A stretch of 64,000 bases of DNA from Citrifermentans bemidjiense Bem. GTDB lineage: Bacteria > Desulfobacterota > Desulfuromonadia > Geobacterales > Geobacteraceae. The translations under genes were made by a program, and so were the position numbers. Below are positions 24,020 through 32,914 of the stretch, one piece after another (positions within the stretch are counted from its first letter, which is position 1; every line of letters begins with the position of its first letter). The notes beneath the pieces are model-generated. The model made no database searches, was not told where the DNA came from, and saw nothing but the letters and a program-made list of their open reading frames with translations. The stretch lies in contig NC_011146.1 of NCBI RefSeq assembly GCF_000020725.1, positions 310,001 to 374,000 on the forward strand, given 5' to 3'.

Positions 24020-26461
24020 ATGAAGATGCCTTTTATGCAGGCGGTTAAAGAGCGGGTGCTGGTTCTGGACGGCGCCATGGGGACCATGCTGCAGGAACGC
24101 GGGCTGAAGCCGGGGCAGTCCCCGGAGGAGATGAACCTCACCGCAGCCGACGTGGTCGCCGGGGTGCACCAGGCTTATCTGGACGCCGGCGCCGACATCA
24201 TCGTCACCAACACCTTCGGCGGGACCAAGGCGAAGCTGGAACATTACGGCCTCGGCGACCAAGTGGCGCGCATCAACGCCGAGGCGGTGAGGATCGCCCG
24301 CGAGGTGGCTGGCGAAAAGGCCTACGTGGCAGGTTCCATCGGCCCCACCGGCCGCTTCCTGGAGCCGGTCGGCGACATGAGCTTCGACGAGGCAGTCTCG
24401 CTTTTCCGCGAGCAGGCACAGGCGCTCGTCGACGCCGGCTGCGACCTGATCAGCTTCGAAACCTTCCTCGACATCAAGGAGATCCGCGCCGGTGTCATCG
24501 CGGTGCGCGAGATCTCCAAGGAGATCCCGGTCATCGCCATGCTCACCTTCGAGGAGAAGGGGAGAAGCGTCCTCGGCACCCCGCCCGAGGCTGCCGCCAT
24601 CACCCTGGAGGCGGTGGGCGCGACCATCGTCGGCTCCAACTGCGGCTTAGGCCCTGAAGGGATCTACCAGATCCTCTCCGGCATGAGGGAGGTCACCGCG
24701 CTCCCGCTCATCTCCCAGGCGAACGCGGGGCTCCCGATCCTCAAGGACGGAGTCACAATCTTCCCGGCGACCCCGGACGAGATGACTTCCTACCACGACC
24801 GGCTGATCGAACTCGGCGTCCGCATCATCGGCGGCTGCTGCGGCACCACCCCCGCCCACATCGCCGCCATCAAGAAAGCGCTCGCCGCGAAGCAGACTCC
24901 CTTCGTCCCCAAGAAGGAGGACGGCACCACCTGGCTCTCCAGCCGCGGCAGCTTCGCCGCAGTCGGCTCCGCCCATCCGGTGGCGCTCATCGGCGAGCGC
25001 ATCAACCCGACCGGCAAAAAGCTCTACTCGCAGGAACTCAGGGAAGGGAAGGTGAGCTACATCCGGCGCGAGGCGCTGGAGCAGACCGGGCTCGGCGCGA
25101 CGCTTCTCGACGTGAACGTCGGCACCCCGGGGATCGACGAGCCGGCCGCCATGGAACGCGCCGTCTTCTGCATCACCGGCGCAGTCCAGACGCCGCTGGT
25201 ACTCGACTCATCCTCCCCTGCCGCCCTGGAGGCGGGGCTTAAGGCCGCCGACGGCAAGGTGCTCATCAACTCGGTGAACGGCGAAGAAAAGAGCCTCGCC
25301 GCCGTCCTCCCCCTGGCCAAGAAGTACGGCGCGGCGCTGGTCTGCCTCACGCTGGACGAGGCGGGGATCCCTGCGGAGGCTGCGGGGCGGGTCGCCGTCG
25401 CCGAGAAGATCGCCGCTGCCGCTAAGGCCGCAGGGGTGAAAAGAAGCGATCTCGTGGTCGACTGCCTCACCCTGACGGTGAGCGCCGAGCCCAAGGGGGC
25501 GCTGGTGGCGCTGGAAGCGGTGCGCCAGGTGAGCGCGCTCGGGCTCAACACGACGCTCGGCGTTTCCAACATCTCCTTCGGCCTTCCCTGCCGCCCCCTC
25601 ATCTCCTCCACCTTCTTCTCCTTGGCCATGGCCGCCGGGCTCACCTCGGCCATCGTCAACGTGAAGGAGGCGCCGATGATGGCGGCCTGGAGAAGCTCCA
25701 TGGTGCTGCTGGAAAAGGACGTCAACGCGGCCTGTTACATCGAGGCCTACAAGGGGCAGGCGGTCGGCGCCACGGTGGAGCCAGCCGCTGCCGCCGGCGC
25801 AACCGGAACCCGGGTCGCAGCCGTCGAGCCGGAAGGTGTCCGCGGGCGCCTGGCCAAGGCGGTCATCAACGGCGAAGCGGACAACGTGGTGGCGCTGGTG
25901 GAAGAGGCGCTGGCCGAGGGGCTGACCCCGATGCAGATCAGCTCCGAGGCGCTCCTGGTCGGGCTCGACGAGGTGGGAAAGCGTTTCGGCTCCGGTGAAT
26001 TCTTCCTGCCGCAGGTGATGGTCTCAGCCGACACCATGAAGACCGCTTTCGCCCGGCTGAAGATGGAACTTTCCACCGGCGGATTGCAGAGCATCGGCAA
26101 GATCCTGATGGCGACCGTCGAGGGGGACATTCACGACATCGGCAAGAACATCCTGGTCACCCTCCTGGAGAACAACGGTTTCGAGGTGATAGATCTGGGC
26201 AAGAACGTCCCGGCCGACCGCATCCTGTACGAGGCGCGTGCCCACCAGGTGGATGCCGTCGGGCTCTCCGCGCTGATGACGACGACCATGGCGCAGATGG
26301 ACAAGGTGGTCAAACTCCTGAAGGCCGAAGGGGTGAAGAGCTTCACCATGGTCGGCGGGGCCGTGGTCACCCAGGAATACGCCGACGAGATCGGCGCCGA
26401 CCTCTACGCCAAGGACGCCATGGAGGCGGTAGCCCGCATCAAGAAACTGCTGGCAAAATAA
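24020..26461 (+). CDS. metH: Cobalamin-dependent methionine synthase without reactivation domain
   Basis: Transfers a methyl group from methyl-tetrahydrofolate to homocysteine via cobalamin. 813 residues: homocysteine methyltransferase barrel (about 1-290; zinc Cys in SNCGLG and GGCCGTTPAHI), pterin-binding barrel (about 315-590; IGERINPTGKK, VNVGTPG), B12 cap and B12-binding domain (about 605-813; DIHDIGKNI, the DxHxxG cobalt-ligand motif, and VGGAVVTQEYADEIGAD). The roughly 330-residue AdoMet-binding activation domain of E. coli MetH is absent, so reactivation must come from a separate protein or be absent. GGAGG precedes the ATG. Confidence 0.93.
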   Translation: MKMPFMQAVKERVLVLDGAMGTMLQERGLKPGQSPEEMNLTAADVVAGVHQAYLDAGADIIVTNTFGGTKAKLEHYGLGDQVARINAEAVRIAREVAGEKAYVAGSIGPTGRFLEPVGDMSFDEAVSLFREQAQALVDAGCDLISFETFLDIKEIRAGVIAVREISKEIPVIAMLTFEEKGRSVLGTPPEAAAITLEAVGATIVGSNCGLGPEGIYQILSGMREVTALPLISQANAGLPILKDGVTIFPATPDEMTSYHDRLIELGVRIIGGCCGTTPAHIAAIKKALAAKQTPFVPKKEDGTTWLSSRGSFAAVGSAHPVALIGERINPTGKKLYSQELREGKVSYIRREALEQTGLGATLLDVNVGTPGIDEPAAMERAVFCITGAVQTPLVLDSSSPAALEAGLKAADGKVLINSVNGEEKSLAAVLPLAKKYGAALVCLTLDEAGIPAEAAGRVAVAEKIAAAAKAAGVKRSDLVVDCLTLTVSAEPKGALVALEAVRQVSALGLNTTLGVSNISFGLPCRPLISSTFFSLAMAAGLTSAIVNVKEAPMMAAWRSSMVLLEKDVNAACYIEAYKGQAVGATVEPAAAAGATGTRVAAVEPEGVRGRLAKAVINGEADNVVALVEEALAEGLTPMQISSEALLVGLDEVGKRFGSGEFFLPQVMVSADTMKTAFARLKMELSTGGLQSIGKILMATVEGDIHDIGKNILVTLLENNGFEVIDLGKNVPADRILYEARAHQVDAVGLSALMTTTMAQMDKVVKLLKAEGVKSFTMVGGAVVTQEYADEIGADLYAKDAMEAVARIKKLLAK

Positions 26462-26571
26462 AGCTTTTCGGCGGCAACCCGGCTGGGGGAGCGCCCTAAT
26501 ATCGCTTGCAACGATCCTTCTGCTGTGCTAACTTGCGGTCGGGTTCCGCCATTTGGCGTAGAGGTAACACG

Positions 26572-27024
26572 ATGGTCGTAGGTTTCAACCATAACATCAG
26601 GTACAAAGGGGAATTGTTCCACGTCCAGACCGAGGACAGCGGCATAGCAAACCCCCATATCATCACCCTTCTTTACCGGGGCGGAACCATCCTTGCCTCG
26701 GCGAAAACGAGCTACGCCGACATCATCAAGACCGAACAGCTTGAGCTGGTGGTCGAATCGATCATGAAAGAGCAGCACAAGGAGATGATGCGGCGCCTTA
26801 AAAACGGGGAGTTCGACGCCAGGATCTTCCCGGACGGGGCTCCGGCCTGCGCGGAGGAACCCGCCGCCAAGGAGCCGCCCCCCGAAAAGCAGAGCCCTCC
26901 GGCAGAACAGGCGCCCAAGCAACAGTCCGCGCCCGCAGCCAAAGTCATACCCCCGGCACAATCAGCCAACCGTAGCCTGGACGAGGTGATCCTCGATTAC
27001 CTCATCACGGGCGAAGACAAATAA
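26572..27024 (+). CDS. Conserved hypothetical protein
   Basis: 150 residues. The first 75 (MVVGFNHNIRYKGELFHVQT...LLYRGGTILASAKTSYADI) form a compact domain I recall as conserved in deltaproteobacteria but without known function; no catalytic motif is visible. The middle is Pro/Gln/Lys-rich low-complexity, and the last 20 residues (SLDEVILDYLITGED) look like a short conserved helix. No signal peptide, so probably cytoplasmic. AGAGG lies before the ATG at 26572; earlier in-frame codons encode unrelated residues. The transketolase N-terminal gene begins 22 bases later, likely in one transcript. Confidence 0.7.
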   Translation: MVVGFNHNIRYKGELFHVQTEDSGIANPHIITLLYRGGTILASAKTSYADIIKTEQLELVVESIMKEQHKEMMRRLKNGEFDARIFPDGAPACAEEPAAKEPPPEKQSPPAEQAPKQQSAPAAKVIPPAQSANRSLDEVILDYLITGEDK

Positions 27025-27046
27025 AGCCAGCCTGAAAGGAACCTTC

Positions 27047-27871
27047 GTGAAAGAAAAGATTGCAGATCTGGAGGAAAAGGCGAGGCGCCTGCGCGTCGCC
27101 ATCGTGAAGACGCTGCACAAATCGCAGTCCGGCCACACCGGCGGGTCGCTCTCGGCCATCGACATGGTGTGCGCCCTGTACTTCCACAAGATGCGCCATA
27201 ACCCGCAGGACCCGTCCTGGGAGGGTAGGGACCGCTTCGTGCTCAGCAAGGGGCACGCGGCGCCGGCGCTTTACGTCACCTTGGCGGAGTGCGGCTACTT
27301 CCCGGCCGAGGATCTGATGATGCTGCGCCGCCTGGGGAGCCACCTCCAGGGGCACCCGGACAGCAAGGGAACTCCCGGCGTCGACGTCTGCACCGGCTCG
27401 CTCGGGCAGGGGCTTTCCATGGCCAACGGCATGGCGCTCGGCTTCAAGCTCGACGGCAAGGACAACCGCGTCTATGCGGTCCTGGGCGACGGCGAGCTCC
27501 AGGAAGGGCAGATCTGGGAAGCCGCCATGGCCGCCGGTCACTACAAGAGCGACAACCTCTGCGCCCTGATCGACTCCAACGGCCTGCAGATCGACGGCGA
27601 CGTCTCCAAGGTCATGAACGTGGCCTCCATCGGCGATAAGTTCAAGGCCTTCGGCTGGAACGTGATCGAGATCGACGGGCACGACATGGGTCAGATCATC
27701 TCCGCTTTGGATAAGGCCGAGGCGCACAAGGGGGCACCCACCGCCATCATCGCCAAGACGGTCAAGGGCAAGGGGGTTCACCTGTTCGAGAACAAGGCTT
27801 CCTACCACGGCGTCACCCCGAACGACGAGGAGCTTCCCGAGGCGCTCAGGTGCCTTGGCTGCTGCGACTAA
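27047..27871 (+). CDS. Transketolase, N-terminal subunit
   Basis: ThDP-binding half of a split transketolase, which moves two-carbon ketol units in the pentose phosphate pathway. 274 residues. The ThDP motif starts with GDGELQEGQIWEA and ends near DSNGLQIDG; SGHTGGSLSAIDM is the usual N-terminal block. GTG start with AAAGGAACC upstream. The C-terminal half is encoded at 27978; between the halves lies a G-rich repeat (27902-27940). Confidence 0.93.
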   Translation: MKEKIADLEEKARRLRVAIVKTLHKSQSGHTGGSLSAIDMVCALYFHKMRHNPQDPSWEGRDRFVLSKGHAAPALYVTLAECGYFPAEDLMMLRRLGSHLQGHPDSKGTPGVDVCTGSLGQGLSMANGMALGFKLDGKDNRVYAVLGDGELQEGQIWEAAMAAGHYKSDNLCALIDSNGLQIDGDVSKVMNVASIGDKFKAFGWNVIEIDGHDMGQIISALDKAEAHKGAPTAIIAKTVKGKGVHLFENKASYHGVTPNDEELPEALRCLGCCD

Positions 27872-27901
27872 ACTTCATCGGCATGCTGCCGGGACAGGAA
27901 A

Positions 27902-27940
27902 CAGCCCCCTCCCTGACCCTCCCCTTCCGGGGGCGGGGAC
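27902..27940. repeat. G-rich palindromic dispersed repeat, copy e
   Basis: A half of the composite seen at 21952-22076 (CCCCCTCCCTGACCCTCCCC followed by a G-run). It sits between the two transketolase genes. Confidence 0.6.
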
Positions 27941-27977
27941 GTTGGGCGGCAGACCACATACCAGAAAGGGAATCGAT

Positions 27978-28910
27978 ATGATCGCAACGAGGGACGCCTA
28001 CGGCGAGGCGCTGGCCGAGCTGGGAGGCGAGAACGATAAGATAGTGGCGCTGGACGCGGACCTCTCCGGGTCCACCAAGACCGGCGTCTTCGCCAAGAAA
28101 TTCCCCAACCGCTTCTTCAACATGGGAATCGCCGAGGCCAACATGGTGGGAACCGCCGCAGGCTTAGCCTCGGTAGGGAAGATCCCTTTCCTCTCCACCT
28201 TCGCCATCTTCGCCGCCGGCCGCGCCTGGGAGCAGATCCGCCAGTCGCTCGCCTACCCGAAGGCCAACGTTAAGGTCGTCGCCACCCACGGCGGCGTCAC
28301 CGTGGGCGAGGACGGGGGGAGCCACCAGTCGGTCGAGGATATCGCCATCATGCGCGCCATCCCCAACATGACCGTTATCGTCCCCGCCGACGGCGAGGAG
28401 ACCAAGGGGGCCATCCGCGCCGCCGCGGCCTACAAGGGGCCGGTCTACGTGCGCCTTGGGCGCAACAAGGTCGCCAACGTCTTCCCGGCAGGTCACAAGT
28501 TCGAGATCGGCAAGGGGAACGTCGTTGCCGAAGGGAAGGACTTAACCTTCATCACCACCGGCCTCATGACCGCCCAGGCGGTAATCGCCGCGGAGAAGCT
28601 GAAGGAAGAAGGGATCTCGGCGCGGGTGCTGCACCTGGGGACCATCAAGCCTCTCGACAAGGAGCTGGTGCTTAAAGCAGCACAGGAAACCGGAGCCATC
28701 GTCACCGCCGAAGAGCATTCCGTCGTTGGCGGGCTCGGCGGCGCCGTAGCCGAGTTCCTGGGCGAGGAATGCCCGACCCTGATGAAGCGGGTCGGCATCT
28801 ACGACCGGTTCGGGCTTTCCGGCAAATCCGACGAACTCCTCAAGTATTTCGGGCTGAACGCCGAGACGCTGATCGAGCAGGCGAGGGAGATCGTTTCGAG
28901 GAAGAAATGA
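27978..28910 (+). CDS. Transketolase, C-terminal subunit
   Basis: Pyrimidine-binding and C-terminal domains of the split transketolase. 310 residues. It starts IATRDAYGEALAELG and contains the NMGIAEANMVGTAAGLA (catalytic Glu), THGGVTVGEDGGSHQ and VRLGRNKV blocks, then the transketolase C domain. The ATG at 27978 has AAGGG upstream; in-frame sequence before it is repeat. The stop overlaps the next gene's ATG (ATGA). Confidence 0.93.
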   Translation: MIATRDAYGEALAELGGENDKIVALDADLSGSTKTGVFAKKFPNRFFNMGIAEANMVGTAAGLASVGKIPFLSTFAIFAAGRAWEQIRQSLAYPKANVKVVATHGGVTVGEDGGSHQSVEDIAIMRAIPNMTVIVPADGEETKGAIRAAAAYKGPVYVRLGRNKVANVFPAGHKFEIGKGNVVAEGKDLTFITTGLMTAQAVIAAEKLKEEGISARVLHLGTIKPLDKELVLKAAQETGAIVTAEEHSVVGGLGGAVAEFLGEECPTLMKRVGIYDRFGLSGKSDELLKYFGLNAETLIEQAREIVSRKK

Positions 28911-29512
28911 TGCGCAGGGTGCTTGCGTCCAGCGGCGGCTTCACCTACATGACGGTTCTCGTCATCGTGGTCGTGGTCGGCATCGCGGCGTCGCGTGGCG
29001 CCATCGTCTGGAAGACAGCCATGCAGCGGGAGAAGGAGATCGAACTCCTCTCCCGCGGCACGCAAATCCGGGACGCGCTGAGGCGCTGGTACAAGGTGAA
29101 GGTGGTCCCGGGGGCGACGGAAGTCACACAGATCGACCCACGGGTGCCAGAACCTCCAAGCCCCCCGGAGCTGAAGGCGCTCTTGAAGGACCCCAACCTC
29201 CCCGGGAACGTACGATACCTCAGGCCCATCGCCCTCATCGACCCGATGAGCGAGAAGCCCGAGAAGGAATGGGACGTCATCAGGGAAAACGGCAAGATCG
29301 TCGGCGTCAAGAGCAGCAGCGAGAAGGAGCCGCTCAAGCAGGGGAACTTCCCCTTGGACCTGCACCCGGCCGACTTCGAGAAGAAGAAAAAGTACAGCGA
29401 GTGGGAGTTCCGCTACAAACGCGTTGCTCCCCCCCCTGGCACCAAGACGACAGCCATCCCAGGCGCCACGCCCGCCGGCCAGCCGGCACTCCCGGGGAAC
29501 GCTGGAAGATAA
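28907..29512 (+). CDS. Type II secretion/pseudopilin-like protein
   Basis: About 200 residues with a class III-type signal: a short basic leader (MMRRVLASSGG) and FTYMTVLVIVVVVGIAAS, like the prepilin N-terminus G|FTxxE. The usual Glu at +5 is Thr here. The rest includes YKVKVVPGATEVTQIDPR and a Pro-rich end. Proteins of this shape are recalled from Geobacter next to secretion and pilus genes. Pseudopilins form the short pilus-like fibre of type II systems; other secretion genes are absent here, so a role is inferred. The start overlaps the end of the transketolase gene. Confidence 0.7.
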   Translation: MMRRVLASSGGFTYMTVLVIVVVVGIAASRGAIVWKTAMQREKEIELLSRGTQIRDALRRWYKVKVVPGATEVTQIDPRVPEPPSPPELKALLKDPNLPGNVRYLRPIALIDPMSEKPEKEWDVIRENGKIVGVKSSSEKEPLKQGNFPLDLHPADFEKKKKYSEWEFRYKRVAPPPGTKTTAIPGATPAGQPALPGNAGR

Positions 29513-29599
29513 AAGAAGCAAAGGCTGATGCCGCGCCCCCGTCCAATCCTGGAACCGGGGGCGTTGTGAAAAGATTCACCCACTCAACCGGAGGCACTC

Positions 29600-31117
29600 C
29601 TGATTTTCAAGAGTCTGACATCGCGGGTCATCGTGCTCTCCATCTGTCTGCTCGTCTTCGGTATCGGGACCTTCGCCTTCCTGACGCTTCGGCGCGAGCA
29701 GATGCAGCTCGTCAATTCCGCTCGCGAATCGAGCGAACTCCTCTTGAACACCATCGAACGCTCCCTCTACAACTCCATGAGGATCGGCAACACCGAGGAC
29801 GTGAAGGTGATCCTGGAGATGGTGGGGCAGAGCGAGAACCTGGTGGGGGTGCGCATCTTCCATCCCCACGGGGTCATCCTGAAGTCCTCCAACCCCAACG
29901 AGGTCGGGCGGGTGGTCGACGAGCGCGACTACAAGCTCTTCCTTGACAACAAGCGCGAAGGCGTCTTCAACCTTGACGGGCACGGCGAGGTGCTGGGGAT
30001 GGTTAAGCCGATCTACAACGACCGTCAGTGCAACCTCTGCCATGGTTCCAAGAGCCGGATCATCGGTCTTTTGAACGTCAATTACTCCCTGACCGAGACA
30101 CGGAACCGGATCGTGGAACTGACCAAGCTCTTCGTGATGTCCACCGTCGCCATCATCGGCTTTCTCTCCCTTGCCATCTCGCTGGTCATGCTGAAGTTCG
30201 TCAAGAAGCCGTTAACCCAGCTTGCCAAGAACATGGCGCGCGTGGAGGCGGGGGATCTCTCGGTGCGCATGACCCCCGAGGGGAAGGACGAAATCGGGCG
30301 CCTGATCGTCTCCTTCGACTCCATGGTGGATCGGCTGGACCGGGCCAAGAAGGAGCTGGAGAACTTCCATTTCCAGCAGATGGAGCGCGCCGACCGCCTC
30401 GCCTCGGTGGGAGAGATGGCCGCCGGCATCGCCCACGAGATCAAGAACCCGCTTACCGGCATCGCCGCCGCCATCACGGTGCTCAAAGACGACTTCGCCC
30501 CGGAAGACGGCCGCATCCAGATCATCGGCGAGGTGCTGGAGCAGATCTCCCGGCTGGACAAGACGGTGAACGACCTGCTCTTCTTCGGCAAGCCCACCGT
30601 CGCCGAGCCGACCTGCACCGACATCAACTCGGCGCTCAAAAAGATACTGGTCTTCGCCTCGCAGCACCGTGGCGGCAAGAACATCGAAAAGCGCCTGGAA
30701 CTGTCCGAAAATCTCCCCACCGTCTATGTGGACCCGAAGCAGATCCAGCAGGTCTTCCTGAACCTGTTCCTGAACGCGGTCCAGGCGATGCAGGCTGGGG
30801 GGACGCTCACCGTGAAGAGCGGGCTGGCCAAGGTCGAGGGGGTCGACATGGTGCAGGTGCGGGTGACCGACACCGGCCAGGGGATTCCGCCGCAGATCCT
30901 GGAGAAGATCTTCACCCCGTTTTTCACCACCAAGGCGCAGGGGACCGGTCTCGGCCTCGCCATCAGCCACCGCCTCATCGAGCAGCACGGCGGGAGGCTT
31001 TCCGTGGTGAGCCAGGACGGAATGGGAACCACCTTCACCGTGGAACTCCCCGCCTACTGCCCCGGGCAGCCGGGGTACTCCGGGCCTGACGCGCCCCCCC
31101 CGACGGTGTGCCAGTAA
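29600..31117 (+). CDS. Haem-c periplasmic sensor histidine kinase
   Basis: About 505 residues. Membrane helix ([19 protein letters not shown]), a periplasmic domain with one c-haem motif C144NLCH148 (numbered from the proposed start), second helix (about 178-200), HAMP, HisKA with phospho-His near 279 ([17 protein letters not shown]) and HATPase ([30 protein letters not shown]). It probably reports periplasmic redox or ligand state to the regulator at 31194. The first canonical start in this frame is GTG at 29633, but it cuts into the membrane helix and lacks an RBS; GGAGG at 29590-29594 precedes CTG (29600) or ATT (29603), giving [14 protein letters not shown]. The start is therefore non-canonical and uncertain. 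Confidence 0.88.
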   Translation: MIFKSLTSRVIVLSICLLVFGIGTFAFLTLRREQMQLVNSARESSELLLNTIERSLYNSMRIGNTEDVKVILEMVGQSENLVGVRIFHPHGVILKSSNPNEVGRVVDERDYKLFLDNKREGVFNLDGHGEVLGMVKPIYNDRQCNLCHGSKSRIIGLLNVNYSLTETRNRIVELTKLFVMSTVAIIGFLSLAISLVMLKFVKKPLTQLAKNMARVEAGDLSVRMTPEGKDEIGRLIVSFDSMVDRLDRAKKELENFHFQQMERADRLASVGEMAAGIAHEIKNPLTGIAAAITVLKDDFAPEDGRIQIIGEVLEQISRLDKTVNDLLFFGKPTVAEPTCTDINSALKKILVFASQHRGGKNIEKRLELSENLPTVYVDPKQIQQVFLNLFLNAVQAMQAGGTLTVKSGLAKVEGVDMVQVRVTDTGQGIPPQILEKIFTPFFTTKAQGTGLGLAISHRLIEQHGGRLSVVSQDGMGTTFTVELPAYCPGQPGYSGPDAPPPTVCQ

Positions 31118-31193
31118 AGAGCGCCAGCAGAAACGACAACAACCGGTCCGCCACCGGATCAGTTGCAGCGGGAAATAACCTTAAGGAGCCGGA

Positions 31194-32564
31194 ATGCGCA
31201 AGATAAAGATTATGGTCGTCGATGACGAGCACCTGATCCGCTGGTCTTTGGAGCAAAACCTGAAGAAGCAGGGATACGAAGTGGTCACCGCGGGGACCGG
31301 CGAAGACGCGCTCCGTCTGGCCCGCGAGGAGCAGCCCGACCTAGTGCTTCTGGATTACCATCTTCCCGGGATCAACGGTCTGGAGGTCCTGCAGCGGATC
31401 AAGGAGCTCGACGAGGACATCCTGGTCATCATGGTGACGGCGCAGGGGGGGCTGGAGACGGCCGTCAACACCATGCGCCACGGCGCCTATGATTACATCA
31501 ACAAGCCGTTCAACCTGGACGAGATGGCGCTGGTGATCCGCAAGGCGCTGGAGACCTCGGAGCTGCGCCGCGAGGTGGTGCAGTTAAGGAGCGAGCACAA
31601 GAAGCAGGGACCGCCCACAATCCTGGGTAATTCCAAGCACATGAAAAACGTGCTGGAGATGATGGCCAAGGTCGCCAAGAGCGACGCCTCCACCGTGCTG
31701 GTGCAGGGGGAATCGGGAACCGGGAAGGAGTTGGTGGCGAAGTACATCCACTACGAGTCAGCCCGGGCCGAAAAGCCGTTCGTGGCCATCAACTGTGCGG
31801 CCGTACCTGCCACCCTTCTGGAGAGCGAGCTTTTCGGCCACGAGAAGGGGGCCTTTACCGATGCGAAGAACTCCAAGAAGGGTCTTTTCGAGCTGGCCGA
31901 CGGCGGGACCGTGTTCCTTGATGAGATCGGGGACATGGAAATCGGGATGCAGGCGAAGCTGCTCCGCTTCCTGGAGGACCGGACCTTCCGGCGCATCGGC
32001 GGCTCGAAGATGATCCCGGTCGACGTCAGGATCGTCTCAGCGACCAACAAGGACCTCCTGAAGGCGATCGAGGACAAGAGCTTCAGGAACGACCTCTACT
32101 ACCGGCTCCAGGTGATTCCGATCTTCCTCCCCTCGCTGCGCGAGCGCAAGGAGGACATCCTGGTGTTGGCCAACTACTTCATCGAGGTCTTCTCCAAGGA
32201 GTTCGGCAAGCCGACCAAAGGGATCTCCAGCATGGCGGAGAAGCTCCTGGTGGAATACAACTGGCCCGGCAACATCCGCGAGTTGAAGAACGTCATCGAG
32301 CGCGCCATCATCCTGGGTAACGACGAGAACCTCCTTTTGGAGAACCTGCCGCTGGAGATCGTCGCCAAGGCGAGTCAAGTCACCGTGCCGCTCACCACCT
32401 TCAAGCTCCCCCCCGAGGGGATCGACATCGAAGAGGTGGAGCGCGAGTTGATCAAGCAGTCGCTGGAGATGACCGACTATAACCAGTCCAAAGCCGCCAA
32501 GAAGCTGAACCTGGGCATCGACGCCTTCCGTTACCGGATGAAGAAATTCGGGTTCCTTAAGTAG
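31194..32564 (+). CDS. Sigma-54-dependent response regulator
   Basis: 456 residues. Receiver (about 5-115; VVDDEHLIRW, phospho-Asp in LVLLDYHLPG, C-terminal KPFNLDEM), AAA+ ATPase (about 145-375; Walker A GESGTGKE from residue 172, GAFTDA from 219, Walker B GGTVFLDEIGDM) and a Fis-type HTH (about 420-456; NQSKAAKKLNLGIDAFRYRMKKFG). It activates sigma-54 promoters after phosphorylation, most likely by the haem kinase just upstream. The sigma-54 contact loop has Asp in place of the second Gly of GAFTGA. AAGGAG lies before the ATG. Confidence 0.93.
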   Translation: MRKIKIMVVDDEHLIRWSLEQNLKKQGYEVVTAGTGEDALRLAREEQPDLVLLDYHLPGINGLEVLQRIKELDEDILVIMVTAQGGLETAVNTMRHGAYDYINKPFNLDEMALVIRKALETSELRREVVQLRSEHKKQGPPTILGNSKHMKNVLEMMAKVAKSDASTVLVQGESGTGKELVAKYIHYESARAEKPFVAINCAAVPATLLESELFGHEKGAFTDAKNSKKGLFELADGGTVFLDEIGDMEIGMQAKLLRFLEDRTFRRIGGSKMIPVDVRIVSATNKDLLKAIEDKSFRNDLYYRLQVIPIFLPSLRERKEDILVLANYFIEVFSKEFGKPTKGISSMAEKLLVEYNWPGNIRELKNVIERAIILGNDENLLLENLPLEIVAKASQVTVPLTTFKLPPEGIDIEEVERELIKQSLEMTDYNQSKAAKKLNLGIDAFRYRMKKFGFLK

Positions 32565-32914
32565 TTAGCCGATAAACTTCGATCTATCGCTGCTCTGCTA
32601 CCGTTGAGCTTCGGCGGAAAGTCCCCCTTTACACGTCCCCGCCCCCGGAGGGGGAGGGTCAGGGAGGGGGCCTCCTGTTCATCCCCCCTCCCGACCTCCA
32701 CCCTCCGGGGGAAGGAGAGTTGGGAGAAGAGGGCGCACGCGTCGGGGGCAATCCGTACATATACAGGCCTTACCTGCAGCACCTGCAACAGCGGCGAGCA
32801 CCCGAACGGGAGCCCGCCGCACTCAATTTCCCCCCCCCGGGGGATGCAATGGAGGTTGGAGGTAACTCCGCGCACCTGCCGGTGCGAGGCCGCAAAGAAC
32901 CGCTGGTGCGACGC
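32565..32914. other. Intergenic region with composite G-rich repeat
   Basis: About 350 bases between the sigma-54 regulator and the outer-membrane protein. The repeat at 32632-32724 occupies the middle. The rest (32740-32914) is open in frame with the next gene, but the encoded residues are Pro/Arg-rich and lack a signal peptide, so translation probably starts later. Promoter not identified. Confidence 0.45.
32632..32724. repeat. G-rich palindromic dispersed repeat pair, copy f
   Basis: Inverted copy of the composite at 21952-22076: the GGGGGAGGGTCAGGGAGGGG half comes first, then CCCCCCTCCCGACCTCCACC.... Flanking bases also share a CTTCGGCGGAAAGT-like stretch. Confidence 0.65.

Noticed and set aside
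32720-32914. Long N-terminal extension of the outer-membrane protein from a TTG at 32720
   Set aside because: The encoded residues are repeat-derived and Arg/Pro-rich, and would place 65 residues ahead of the signal segment.
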